Positions 10,351 to 21,300 of a DNA stretch of 64,000 nt are shown here, in pieces. The stretch comes from Pseudogymnoascus destructans. Lineage: Eukaryota > Ascomycota > Leotiomycetes > Thelebolales > Thelebolaceae. Position numbers and translations under genes: made by a program. The notes beneath the pieces were generated by a model. It searched no databases, was not told the DNA's origin, and saw only the letters and a program-made list of their open reading frames with translations. The DNA lies in the NCBI RefSeq assembly GCF_001641265.1, contig NW_020167540.1, positions 372,001 through 436,000 on the forward strand. The letters run 5' to 3'. How positions within the stretch are numbered: the stretch's first letter is position 1; each line of letters begins with the position of its first letter.

Positions 10351-10485
10351 GGTTTCTATAGGCTTCAAAATGCGTCTTGGAGTTGCTCCGGGCTCATAAC
10401 TGTTGAGTAATATGCGTGTGTATTCCTGTCTATCTATTGCTGCCTGAAATTGCGGGGAAGTGGTGCTGAGATCATGTGACATATT
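5749..10485 (-). pseudogene. Ty1/copia retrotransposon gag-pol polyprotein with two stops
   Basis: Minus strand, from about 10485 (an inner ATG at 10301 is an alternative start). Order: gag; an unusual Cys/His cluster (CPCGTTHKWRDC) near 9320; aspartic protease (ILDSGATIHVCND) near 9040; pre-integrase (WHNRMGHLN) near 8570; integrase core with HLDLI, FHLDGE and NGGIERSG; reverse transcriptase (KARLVVRGD, YVDDI near 6735); RNase H (SSDASYADC, STTEAELLA). The order protease-integrase-RT-RNase H defines Ty1/copia. In-frame stops lie at 7039-7041 (TAA) and near 6556 (TAG). Both are one C-to-T change from Gln codons, and the frame is otherwise open. This copy is therefore probably not autonomous, yet not old. 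Flanking LTRs could not be firmly paired. Confidence 0.9.
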
Positions 10486-10494
10486 ACAACAAAA

Positions 10495-10698
10495 TTGGAA
10501 GTCTAGGCTTGGCGACTGCCAGTCATGTGACTTTGCTAGACCATCATGCGCGTATTTTGCAATTCTTGGATTTATACACCCCATTACGAACTTTGCACTT
10601 ATACTACAATGTGTTGGTGTCTATAACCAGTATATAGGAGTTTACTATCGGTACTCCCCCTTACCCCCTCCCCCCTCTGAACATGTACAGAAGGGAGG
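10495..10698. other. Upstream flank of the copia gag
   Basis: Non-coding. It contains a pyrimidine-rich run (CCCCCTTACCCCCTCCCCCC) near 10660 and the left copy of the GGAGG target duplication (10694-10698) of the following solo LTR. No LTR partner was found for it. Confidence 0.4.
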
Positions 10699-11051
10699 TG
10701 TAACGCTGACTTCTAAACGATAGAAGATACAGAGGTTTCTTGCGTAAGGTTGACTTGACAGAGGAGGCACACAAAGGCTTTCCAAGTAACATGTTACAGT
10801 ATTGTAAAGAATACTATATTGAGTTGAGCAGGAAGCTCCTATCTAAGGAAATACTGTCTACTTATATAGTAGCGTCATGCCTCATAGGTAATCTAGATAG
10901 TTGGCGGATAGCTAGATATTGAGGATAGTTCGTGGATAGCTCAACTATACAATATCCACTAGTTTCTGCAACTATCCATTAGCCCCATCACATGTCAGCC
11001 TACCCCGCTTGTTCCCTGTGACTCACACATCACGTTACTGTAGCCGTAACA
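10699..11051 (-). mobile_element. Solo LTR, family A (353 bp)
   Basis: It begins TGTAACGCTGACTTC and ends TGTAGCCGTAACA. It is flanked by perfect 5-bp duplications GGAGG (10694-10698 and 11052-11056). TG...CA termini plus a 5-bp duplication and no internal domain define a solo LTR left by LTR-LTR recombination. Orientation is assigned from the copy at 134-551. Confidence 0.92.
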
Positions 11052-11083
11052 GGAGGCTAATTCCAGAGTTATAGGATCAATAC

Positions 11084-12635
11084 CATGCCAAAGACGACAT
11101 CACACTGCCCGAGACGCACCACTAGAGGCTTAACTAGAGATGCGTCACAAGCATATAATCAGGAAGAACACAATCAAGAAGGCTCACAAATACTGGAATC
11201 CCAGATTTCAATCTCCCAATATCCATATGGTGCACGCAGCATAGTTCCTCGCAATTCAAATAGCCCAGCACTTTCTCAAGTCCGATCTTGTCCAACTTGA
11301 CCAACAACAGTGCCCTACATACCGCGATCAACTCCCCTACTTCGCAGCTTAATACTCAACTAAATAATATTAGCCCAGCGCAGTCTCAAGTTGGGCAGGT
11401 CCAACAGCCTCCGTTTTATGTGATGTCTTCCCAGCTTCATACCCAGCCTGAGACGACCTTACCTTTTGACAACGGTCACTTCAATAGACCTCAACTACTT
11501 CGGAATGACTCTAGCCTCCAAGGTGCAACTGCTACAACCTCAACCCCACAACATAGTGGTCGAAGTAGTAATTCTACAAGGTCCTTGCCAGTCTACAAAC
11601 CTGCTACGAAGTGTATGAGGCCCAACAACTATGGGTCTCTCGATGGTAATAGTGAGCCCTTCTGGCAGGCAGGTAACCATAGCAAAATCTTTGACAATGC
11701 AGCCTGGAAACAAATTCGGAAGAAGTTGGACCCAGAGATCCAATGACTTACCCTTCGATATGGGCGGGCTACTGACAAGGAGCTCGAAACTATAGTAAAT
11801 GAGGTTACCCTATCCATTGATTTCGACGAGAATTTTGCACTATGAGACAAGGCTCTTTATAAGGCAAGAGGCAATACAAATACATGGAAGCATCGGACTA
11901 TTACCTGCATGATGGTATGACTACTCAACCCTTTATGTGGTAACTTATCTGAACATGTACAGGAGTGGGTTAGCAAAACCCTTGCAAAGCCAGGTATATA
12001 CGCTATGCAGAACGAACATGATCCATCTCAAATATGGGATGTGTTTGAGTCTGTTTATAGTGTAGTGGATGCAGAGAGTGTGTTCTGTTGGGCTAGCCGA
12101 TACATCCTTTTCTATGAGAAAATAGAATCAAGTGAACCGCGTCCTGACAGGACAGCCTCAATTGCTCCTGGGCCATTCTGGATTAAATGTACAGTGTCTA
12201 TTATATATACAAGTATACATGCTAACTAACTTAGTCTGGTTTATCTCATTGGCAGTGAAGGTAAAGCTACACCTTGACTTTGAAAGGAATCATGGTGTTC
12301 ACAATGGCGTTCCTAGGCAGGTGCTCCTTAATTGGTTTGATGCCTATCCGAGGAACCAGCATAAAAACATCAAGCCTACCTGGCTAAAATTTAAGGATAT
12401 GTATGGACGGCGGAGGAAAATGCCACTTATTGATGACCAGATTGCACAACAATCAATAGGCACCTTGAAGGACAGTATTGACTGGGGTTCGGCAGATGAG
12501 GAGGATGGTGGTAGCGAAGGGCAAAGGCAATATGGGGACGACGAGAATGACGAGGATGATGACCAGTACGATGACAATAATGGTACTTCTGGTAGTAGAG
12601 AGGATTTACGTAGTGTGTTTGATGAAGGAATATAA
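11084..12635 (+). pseudogene. Degenerate gene of unknown, probably mobile-element, origin
   Basis: From ATG 11084 a series of frames on the plus strand reads as one decayed protein. There is a polar Ser/Gln/Asn-rich N-terminus; a conserved-looking block near 11630-11745 (GNSEPFWQAGNHSK...AAWKQIRKKLDPEIQ) closed by a TGA; further fragments with stops to about 12229; then WLKFKDMYGRRRKMPLID and an acidic Asp/Glu tail to 12635. I do not recognise the family. Stops and frame changes argue for a pseudogene. It was contiguous with the copia flank before the solo LTR at 10699 inserted, and it is followed by the Fot1 element. Confidence 0.45.
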
Positions 12636-12778
12636 TAGGACGGTATTTGTACTTGTAGTGGAATATAAATTCAATGTTTTTAATTACACTTATATTATAT
12701 TTTGTATTTGAATATCACGTGTGTTGAATTATACAGTAGCCTCTCACATAGGTTTCTATTTATTAATTATATTGGTTA

Positions 12779-14638
12779 ACGTACATGTATAGCGAAAGCG
12801 CCAAACAAGCGAAAGCGCCAAAATGATGCGGTGACCAAACCCCCCAACTAAATGTTAAATTCCTCAACAACAAAACATGCCCCATAAAAACGATGAAAGC
12901 CAATTAGTGCTAGCTATCCAGGCTATGCAAAGCGACCCAAAGTTACGCCTTCGAGTTGCTGCTAGGATCTATTCTGTGGACCACCGCAAGCTAGGTCGTC
13001 GTCTAGAAGGTGTACCTTCACGACGCGATATCCAAGCCAACTCACGGAAATTAACTAACCTAGAGGAGTCCGTCCTTGTTCAGTATATACTCGACCTAGC
13101 TGCCAAAGGGTTTCCTCCTCGGCTGTCTGTTGTTGAAGATATGGCAAGTCGACTACTTGCAACACGCGACGCGTCACGCGTTGGGTCGCGTTGGGCTTCA
13201 AACTTTGTTAAGCGGCGTGTAGAGCTCCAGACACGCTTTCAGCGCAAATACGACTACCAGAGGGCTAAGTGTGAAGATCCAGAAGTTATTAATGGCTGGT
13301 TTGAGCTTGTGCGTAACACAATTGCGAAATATGGTATCGATGAAGCAGATATCTACAACTTTGATGAGACTGGGTTTATGATGGGCGTTATCTCAACTGC
13401 TATGGTTGTAACAAGCTCAGACGGGCGGGCAAAAGTAAAGAAGGTACAGCCTGGTAATCGGGAATGGGTTACAGTAATCCAAGGCGTTAGTTCTCAAGGT
13501 TGGGCAGTACCACCATTTATCATTGTTGCAGGCAAAAACCACCTTACATCTTGGTATGAGAATAGTGGATTTTCAAGCGATTGGGTGATTTCTGTTACTG
13601 AAAATGGCTGGACTACAAACGAGAGAGGCATGGATTGGATTCAGCACTTTGAGAAGCATACAAAGGCCCGGAGTGTTGGTGGTTATCGCTTGTTAGTCCT
13701 TGATGGTCATGAGAGCCACCACTCAGATGAGTTTGAGGAGTACTGCAAGGAACACAACATTATTACGCTTTGTATGCCTGCTCACTCTTCTCATCTACTC
13801 CAGCCACTTGATGTTGGCTGTTTCGGCCCGTTAAAGCAGGCCTATGGTCGGCAAATTGAAGATATGATGCAGGCTCATATTTCTCATATTACAAAGGATG
13901 ACTTCTTTCCTGCCTTCCACACTGCATTTAACACTACAATGACGGAAAGTAACATTCGAGGCGGGTTCCGAGGGGCAGGGCTTCTTCCATTTGACCCTGA
14001 GAGAGTGATATCTACACTTGATCTTAAGTTAAGGACACCAACGCCTCCAAGCTCCCGCCCAGGTACTGCTCAACCTTGGGTTTCTCAGACACCAAACAAC
14101 CCAATTGAAGCTATGTCACAGTCTACATTTATTAAAACTCGGATTTCACGCCATCAAAATAGCTCTCCAACCTCAATCTATGCAGCTGTTGACCAGTTTA
14201 CAAAGGGTGCATCGCAAATAATGCATCAATTAGCACTGCTAAAGGGAGAGAACCAAAACCTACGACAGGCAAATGAAGTACTAAGCAAGCGCCGGAGAGC
14301 TAGGAAAACACGACTACAGCAAGGAGGATCACTTAGTCAACAAGGGGCGCAAGAGCTACAGGATGAGAGGGATGTTGTGCAGCAGGTAGAGCAGGAAATA
14401 AGGGCAAGCCGTGGTCGGAAGCCAAGGGAAGAAACCCGTGCCCGTCGCTGTGGCAAGTGTGGTGAGACTGGGCACAATGCGCGCACGTGTCAGATTGTAA
14501 TAGACACCTCTGAGGAAGAGGACTCCGAGTAGTTTCAATTGATTTCTAATGTTGTGGTAGATTTATCGCAATGTTTGTCGTGAGGGTAGATAATTTTGGC
14601 GCTTTCGCTTGTTTGGCGCTTTCGCTATACATGTACGT
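12779..14638 (+). mobile_element. Complete Fot1/pogo-type DNA transposon (1,860 bp)
   Basis: Perfect 46-bp terminal inverted repeats (12779-12824 and 14593-14638) start ACGTACATGTATAGCGAAAG. They contain a doubled GCGAAAGCGCCAAA unit and are flanked by TA on both sides (12777-12778, 14639-14640). The single gene inside is uninterrupted. Perfect TIRs and an intact frame suggest a recently active copy. A mutated relative is at 40023-41692. Confidence 0.95.
12877..14532 (+). CDS. Fot1/pogo-family transposase, intact, with C-terminal zinc knuckle
   Basis: 551 aa, single exon, ATG at 12877. The N-terminal helix-turn-helix (residues ~8-45) and CENP-B/Tc5-type DNA-binding domain (~62-125) are followed by the DDE_1 catalytic core: D163 in NFDETGF, D276 in LVLDGHESHH and D312 in QPLDVGCFG. 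The last two are separated by 35 residues, the DD35D spacing of Fot1/pogo transposases. Residues ~430-500 are Gln-rich and coiled-coil-like. Near the C-terminus is a CCHC zinc knuckle (CGKCGETGHNARTC), then an acidic tail. By family knowledge it catalyses cut-and-paste transposition into TA. No stops or frameshifts, TIRs intact, so probably functional. Confidence 0.95.
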   Translation: MPHKNDESQLVLAIQAMQSDPKLRLRVAARIYSVDHRKLGRRLEGVPSRRDIQANSRKLTNLEESVLVQYILDLAAKGFPPRLSVVEDMASRLLATRDASRVGSRWASNFVKRRVELQTRFQRKYDYQRAKCEDPEVINGWFELVRNTIAKYGIDEADIYNFDETGFMMGVISTAMVVTSSDGRAKVKKVQPGNREWVTVIQGVSSQGWAVPPFIIVAGKNHLTSWYENSGFSSDWVISVTENGWTTNERGMDWIQHFEKHTKARSVGGYRLLVLDGHESHHSDEFEEYCKEHNIITLCMPAHSSHLLQPLDVGCFGPLKQAYGRQIEDMMQAHISHITKDDFFPAFHTAFNTTMTESNIRGGFRGAGLLPFDPERVISTLDLKLRTPTPPSSRPGTAQPWVSQTPNNPIEAMSQSTFIKTRISRHQNSSPTSIYAAVDQFTKGASQIMHQLALLKGENQNLRQANEVLSKRRRARKTRLQQGGSLSQQGAQELQDERDVVQQVEQEIRASRGRKPREETRARRCGKCGETGHNARTCQIVIDTSEEEDSE

Positions 14639-14777
14639 TATAATATTAGTAAGTTAATTATTAAAGAGGGTTAATAGCTTACCTTATAATGAGTAATAGG
14701 TTCTTGGAAATAGATAGAAGTTTCTGTTTCAAAGTCATCTTCTATAGTTTGAGAATATAATTATCTTCCTCATTCTC

Positions 14778-14917
14778 TTGTTGTAGTTGTAGTTGTAGTT
14801 GTAGTTGTAGTTGTTGTTGTAGTTGTTGTTGTAGTTGTTGTTGTAGTTGTAGTTGTTGTTGTAGTTGTTGTTGTAGTTGTTGTTGTAGTTGTAGTTGTAG
14901 TTGTAGTTGTTGTTGTG
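14778..14917. repeat. GTTGTA/GTT microsatellite
   Basis: About 140 bp of interspersed GTTGTA and GTTGTT units in AT-rich intergenic DNA. Confidence 0.9.
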
Positions 14918-15976
14918 TTAGAGGTAATTCGTTATTAAATTCCTCTCTTAATACTCTATTAACATATTAGTATATAATTTAAAAATATAATAGAGATTGT
15001 GGTGTTCGAGCTTCGGGTTTAGCACCCGCCCTAATTGGGCAACATACATGCACGGGCCTGCTGCCGCTTTCAACTTCTATAAAACGGCCGCTCCCTCCCC
15101 CCTCGACTCTGTCCCTCTCCACCGTCGCTCCTCCCTCCCAACTTTCTCGCACCTGCTGCGCTCATCGTGCGACGCTTGGCCACTCCGCCCCCTCCCAACT
15201 GCATGGCCCCGCCCAACGGATCCCCCGGCTCGGCCTCGCCGCAGCTGAAAACCCGCAGTGGCAAATGAAACGCTTCAGCAGAGCCACAACCTCGATTTAC
15301 GCCCTTTACACTGAGCTCTCCGCGATGGCAGAAAGCCCTTTGAGCATCGACGTCTTGGTCGTCGGATCAGTCAAGATGCGAGATCGAGCTGAGCTGCGTC
15401 CTGCTCGACCTGCCTCTCTTGAGCCCTTCCTCGTCGCCGCGCTCATCTGAAGCTTCTCGTGACCGTGGCATGCACAATCTGCCTCGAGTGCCTTGCGTGG
15501 CGACCTAGCCAATCGCAAAAATGCCTCGCAGTGACGTGGCCGGCCCTTGGGTAGACTGCCGCGCGGCACACTTTGCGACGCTGCGAGTTACATGCACTGA
15601 GCAGTGACGTCTGCCTCAGTATAGGCTGATCTTTGAGAGAAGGGCCGATTTATGTTTGCGAGCCTAGCTTTTTGGGGGCCTGTACTCACATCCTGGAGAT
15701 CGAAGGTGGAGATCCCTCTCGAAGGCCATCGCGGCCGCGACCATCCATGCGTTGGAGGCTGCGGTTCACCTTCAATTCGAGGTGCTGATACGGGAATACT
15801 ACCGGGATTGCGGATAAATGGATATGGGAGTGGACAACTATTGCAATCCTGTAGAGTCGTCTGACCTAGGCTTTCAAAGTGATCACCTTCACAGCACGCA
15901 TAGTCTGGACATGATTTCTCCTTTTGGCAGCAGAGGGGCTGACCGCAGCACTACACTTTCAGCTGGAACTGAGACC
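14918..15976. other. Intergenic DNA, no supported gene
   Basis: A GC-rich stretch (15060-15600) has a TATA-like TATAAAACGG at 15078 and short open frames, none with a recognisable domain or splice pattern. It could be the remains of a promoter and first exon. Confidence 0.35.
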
Positions 15977-16348
15977 CCGCTCTTCGATGCCTCCTTACCT
16001 AGATACTCGAAGAACCTGCCTCAGAGCTGTTACGGTCACTACAAGCATGAAATCTGACTTGGTGTGGTTTCGAACCAGTAGAGGAGCACATAGCAAGTTA
16101 CGGCATGGGGGACGGTAATGGTGTAGGGTTCAGGGTATATGCCGACCTGTTGCGGTGGAAGGTTCAGGGCTAGGGTTGGGACAACTGAGTCGGGCCCGTT
16201 TCGGGTACTTAAGGAAACAGACTCAACGGGGTTCCCTCTTCATCTTTTTTGTATCCTTCATAGTAGACCTATAGGATAGCATCCGTTTAGCCTCCGACTC
16301 TCACTCTCATATGCTATTACTGTGAGCTGGGTGCCCTGTGTCATTACA
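15977..16348 (-). mobile_element. Diverged solo LTR of the chromovirus family (family C)
   Basis: GATGCCTCCTTACCTAGATA ... CTGGGTGCCCTGTGTCATTACA is collinear with the 372-bp LTRs of the chromovirus in reverse complement, with many transitions. AGACC precedes (15972-15976) and follows (16349-16353), but the left LTR terminus (TGTAAG) has decayed, so the left boundary is tentative. Older than the other family C copies. Confidence 0.7.
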
Positions 16349-16518
16349 AGACCGCTCAAATTGGAACAGCCCAATCACCAGAATGCCTCGAAATACGATG
16401 TGTCTTGCCTGTCTTTGATGCATATGTCTGGTTGGTGGAATCGGGGTCAAGCATGTGGCAGAAAGTTCATTGCCTGGCTGCAGAGCAAGGAAAAGGAGGA
16501 GGGGACACATGGAGCGTG
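16349..16518. other. Host flank of the chromovirus insertion
   Basis: Contiguous before insertion with 24281-24414, as shown by the duplicated GCGTG (16514-16518 and 24281-24285). No gene seen. Confidence 0.6.
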
Positions 16519-16890
16519 TGTAAGGACACAGGGAATACGGCTCTCCGTAGGTGCATATGGGAGTGCGAGTCGGAGGTGATGCTGTATTCTATCCTATAGG
16601 TCTACTACGAAGGATACAAAAAAGATGAAGGGGGAACCCCGTTGAGTCTGTTTCCTTAACTCCCGAAACGGGCCCGACTCGGTTATCCCAACCCTAGCCC
16701 TGAACCTTCCACCGCAACAGGTCTACATCGGCCCTGAACCCTATACACTTACCGTCCCCCACTATAGTGTAACTCGCTATATGATCCTCTACTGGTTCGA
16801 AACCCCACCGAGTCGGATTCCATGTTTGTAGTGACCGTAACAGTTCTGAGACAGGTTCTTCGAGTATCTAGGTATGGAGGCATCCTTACA
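16519..16890 (-). repeat. 3' LTR of chromovirus (family C)
   Basis: TGTAAGGACACAGG...GGCATCCTTACA on the plus strand, 372 bp. It contains one copy each of the CGAGTCGG, CCGACTCGG and CCGAGTCGG motifs that are enriched in this element. Left target duplication GCGTG at 16514. Confidence 0.95.
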
Positions 16891-16901
16891 CTACCCCCCG
16901 T
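16891..16901 (-). other. Polypurine tract
   Basis: On the minus strand ACGGGGGGTAG directly precedes the 3' LTR. This is the expected primer for plus-strand DNA synthesis. Confidence 0.75.
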
Positions 16902-17340
16902 CGTAAGAGAGTGCTTTGTCCGCAAAGCACGCCGCCCGCCTATGGTCCGGAACCCATCTGGGTAGCGTCAGTGGCTTGGGCGTTCTTTGTCGTGGGGTTT
17001 GCGTGCGTGGCCGCATTAGTGACAACCGCATTGGTCTGATGTGCCGGGAGATGGAAAAAATAATCCTGGAGCAGTACTACCGTATCAGCTCCATCTGGTA
17101 TGCAATTACTTTTTGTTTTCTTTGTTCAATCTCTAGCTTAGTGGTGATGGTCCGAATGAGCACCGGGAGGTATCCGCTACAGGTACGCGTCGAAAGTTCC
17201 CCATCGCGCAAGGAGGGTAGCTGCGCTAACCCGATTCGGGTGTCATTGTTGTAAGCCAAATCTGAGTTCAGAGCTTCGCCCACTTTCTCGTTTTTTATTG
17301 CTTCACAACAACAACGCCCACAAACCGACCTCCGAGACCA

Positions 17341-18186
17341 GTAAGTGGCCACTCCCCGTCCGTTTCTTGATCGTCTACTAACTGATTGTATAGGATATCC
17401 ACAATCTGAACGAACGAGTAGGTGATGGGAGCGCGTTGGCGCGCTGGTAATAACTTGGGCTTGGCTAACGGAATCGCAGATTCCATTCAAATCCAAAGAA
17501 TCGACGATGCTGGTTCCGACCCCCTCCGGGGCCCTTACGGTTGCCTTCCATGTGCTCTGTTTGCGCTGCCTTCGGGCCAAAGCCCGTGGGATCCAGTCCC
17601 ACGACTGCGTCTGGTCCTCGACCAGTTCGAAGTGTGGGTACTGCACCGCGCAGCACTCGCCTTGCGTCCCGGTAGGTTTTCTTCTGGGGTTCGGTGTTTG
17701 GTTTGGTTGGCCGTTGCTGACTTTGGTGGAAGCTGCCCTGGTTCCTCGGGGAAGAGTTTGCGGCCCTCCTGGCCGCCGAAGAGGCCACCCCCCTCATCCT
17801 CGCCGAAGTCGTCGCCGCCGCCACCGAGGCCAATCGGGTGGCCCTCCTGGCCGCCCAGAGCGTGCCCAAGTTCCGCTCTGAGGCGGAGCGTGACCTCTAC
17901 GAGGAGGCACGCGCCACTCGGGCTGCCCTCGAGTTGGGGCTGGCCGTGAGTATCCCCCCTTCCCCTTGTGACTCGGTATGGTTTTGATGCTGACTCTGGG
18001 CAGCAAATTCGGTCGTCGCTGCGCCGTCTTCGGACGGAACAGGAGAGCGTTCCTGCTCTCTTGGGGGAGTTGGTGGCTGCTGTGGGCAAACTGCCCACCG
18101 CTGCCGCTCCCGCGGTTGCTCCGACTCGGGGTGATGGAAGGAGGGAGGGGGAGGATGGGGAAGTTGGGGCGGCCTATGGGGCCTAG
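17341..18186 (+). CDS. Antisense cysteine-rich three-exon gene inside the chromovirus (gene B)
   Basis: A 5'-leader intron (17341-17393, GTAAGT, branch-like CTAAC at 17378, TAG) precedes coding exons 17507-17671, 17733-17945 and 18004-18186. All three junctions are in phase 0, giving 186 aa. Exon 1 holds the cysteine cluster CLRCLRAKARGIQSHDC ... KCGYCTAQHSPC; exon 2 is an Ala/Glu/Leu-rich predicted helix (FLGEEFAALLAAEEATPLIL...); exon 3 ends in an acidic Gly-rich tail. It is transcribed against pol and converges on the pol stop at 18361. The first coding intron follows the last cysteine, exactly as in the gene at 4898-5470, which suggests common descent. The frame is open with three clean splice sites, so it looks functional. 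Zinc/DNA binding is inferred from the cysteine pairs only; the function is unknown. Confidence 0.75.
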
Positions 18187-18360
18187 GTGGGGGAAGACCT
18201 TGTGTCGGAGGGGACTCGGGCCTGGCCCTTCGCGTGGGGTCACTTCGACCCTTCGTCTCTCATGGTGGTAGCCGCTTGTTGCGACGCCGGTGAGACGTTT
18301 GGGAAGGGTGGCTCTTGCAAGGGTTACGGTGGTGAGTGCGCCCTGGCTCGGAGGGTATAT

Positions 18361-21300
18361 TTAGTTTAGAGTCGCCGACAGCAATGACTCTGTTTCTTCC
18401 GCTTTGTCTTTCCCTCCGTGATCGTAGTTTTGTTCCTTTCCCGTCTCCCCTGCCGTAACAACTCCTAGTAGTTCGTGAGGTGGACCTGGTAAGTCTGGGT
18501 ATTCCGTATGAAACTCTCTGAGTTTCTGGGGAGAGTTCATGAAGTTTGACGCTGGGTACCACTCCGGGTCCGGATCGTATCCGACCCAACTAACCCGGTA
18601 TTGTAGTTGCTTCCGGTGGACCCTTACGCCGAGGATCTTTTCCACTTCCCATTCCTCTACGCCGTCTATCACTTCGCTGCTAGGCTCAGGCGGATCCTGA
18701 CCAGGTAGGGGATTGTTTGGATCCTTCATAAGTACGTCTGGTGAGAACACATCGTGTATTTGAGAACCGCTAGGTAGTTCCAATCGAAATGCGTGCCCAA
18801 TCCGTTCCACCACCGTATATGGTCCGACCCATTGTTGGCCCAGCTTGCGGCTAGGACGAGAGTTTTTCAAATTTTTGGTCGATAGGTACACTCTATCTCC
18901 TACGTCCCAGTCGATGGCCCTGCGGCGTCGATTCGCATGCTTAGACATTTCCTCTTGTGCCTTTGCCATGTTTTCCTTTGCGTGGACCCATGCGGTATGC
19001 ATTCGGTCTGCCACCGCCTTGGCTTCCTCTCGGTTTAGGGTCTCCCGGGGGTTGGTGCTTTTCAGAGTGTTCCAATCCCAACTCGTACGCGGATTGGTTC
19101 CGTACTTGAGTCGGTAGGGGGTCATGCCAATGGATGCGTGGGGGAGTGTCATTTGCACGCAGTCCATTATGGGGATGAGCTCGCTCCAGTTATCCTGATA
19201 ATAGGATACGAAGGGCCTCAGTCTCTGATCGATGTATCGGTTCATGATTTCCGTCTGCCCGTCGGTCTGCTTATGATAGGCCGTTGACAGCTTAACCTTA
19301 ACGCCGATAATTCAACAGAACTCTTGCCAAAAGGATGATACGAATTGGGGTCCGTGGTCGCTTACAATCGACTCCGGAGTGTGTCCGAATCGGTATATCC
19401 ATTCGATGAACAATTGCGCCATCTGGCGGGCAGTTATGGTCTTGTAGCAAGGTATTGTCACTGAACTCTTTCCGAGTCGGTCCATAAACACTAAGATGCT
19501 ATCGTATCCATGCTTGTCCCTTGGGAACTCCTTGAAGTCCATGGTGAGGTGTTGCATAGGGTACTCGGGTACGGGTAGTGGGTGTAGAAATCCTTGTTGC
19601 TTAGTGACATTGGTGTGAGAAAGCCGGCATTTCACGCAGTTTCGTACATACCGCAAACAGTCCGCTTCCATCCCGACCCAATGATACTTTGGGGCGAGCA
19701 ATTGGTAGGTTTTCCTGCCACTTGGGTGTGCTGACGACACTTGATCGTGCGCTTCCCGGATCAGTTTCGTACATAGGTCAGTGTGGCGATTCACACATAG
19801 GCGGCCTTTGTATAGGAGGAGCTGGTCGTTCATCGCGAATCCGTCCGGTAGGGGTTGTTTCGCGCGAGTCTCAGTGAACGACTTCCGATTGTCCGCACAT
19901 AGCGCTTCTATTAAATTGAAGGGCACCTGGGGCTTGGCGGTGTCCATTGAATTAATGGATGCTATGTAGCTCTCGGCGAGTTCGGTGCTGATTCGGGGGT
20001 GTAGGCGGCTTGGACCTAACAATACCCTCGCCCTACTATCAAGTTTGACTTTCTGCTGCGTTACCAGGTCTTGGTCTCTTCGGCTCAGAATATCAGCCTT
20101 CTGATTATTCTTGCCTGCGGTGTACGTGATGCAGAAATTGAAGTCGGAGAGTAGCTCCATCCACCGAACCTGTTTCGCTGTGAGAATCTTGGTAGACATG
20201 AAATATTCCAACGAACGGTGATCAGTGTAGACGTCAACTCGGTGGCGTACCGAAGCCAGCTTGGGCCTCCATTTTTCAAAGGCTTTCACGATTGCGAATA
20301 GTTCCTTGTCGTGGATCTCCCAGTTGATCTCATGTCCGGATAGGACGTGACTGTAGAAGCTTACTGGGTACCATCGCTTGTCAGGGTGTTCTTGAGACAG
20401 GACACCAGCTACCACTCCATCAGAGGAGTCGGTCTCCAGCTTCGTAGGCAATTCGGGGTTGAAGTGGTGAAGTGCCTGTACCGCTAAAAGTTGTTGTCGC
20501 AATTCCTCGAACGCATCCTCACATTCGTCTGTCCACCGGAACGGCTCCGAGGGACTAGTGATGGTGGTGAGGGGCTTTGCTATTTTGCCAAAATTACGAA
20601 TGAATTGTCTATAGAAGCCACAGAATCCCAGGTAGGACTTCACACCCGTAACAGTGGTCGGTCGGATCCAGTTACGAAGGGGTTCGATTTTGTCAGGATC
20701 CGCTTCGACACCGGAGGTAGTGAGAACATAACCCAAGTATTTTGTCCTGGTGACGTTGAACTCGCATTTGTTCAAATCGGCTTGGAGTCCAGCTTCGCGA
20801 AGATGCTGTAGGACCTTATGCACATGCTCTATGTGTTTCGTAGGGTCCTCTAAATAGATTAGGATGTCGTCTAAGTACGCGGTACAGAAGTCGTCTAAGT
20901 ATTGCATCAGGACGTCATTCATATACCGCTGATAGGTTGCGGGACCATTCGTCAGTCCAAATGGCAGCACTTTGCACTTATAGGATCCATAGCGAGTCCG
21001 AAAGGTCGTGTACTCTTCCGAGTCGGGGTGCATCCGTATACGATGGAAGGCTTGTCTGATATCTAGCTTCGTGAAGATTTTTGCTTTCGACACTCGTCCT
21101 AGTAGTTCATCGATACGCGGGATGGGGTAGGGATCGTTCCGGGTGAGACCATTTAACTTCCGGTAATCGATGCAAAATCTTAATTTGCCATCCGCTTTCT
21201 TTACGAATAGGATAGGGGATGCAAAGGGGCTGTTGCTGTTGACGATGAATCCCTTTTCCAGGTTTTCCAGCAGGTATTGCTTGGTAGCCTTAAGCTCTTC

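Noticed and set aside
10495..10698. A copia 5' LTR between gag and the solo LTR at 10699
   Set aside because: I found no matching copy on the other side of the element. The 10699-11051 LTR has its own GGAGG duplication, so it is an independent solo LTR.
15265..15450. A small gene in the GC-rich intergenic stretch
   Set aside because: 61 codons without recognisable motif, splice structure or neighbour support.
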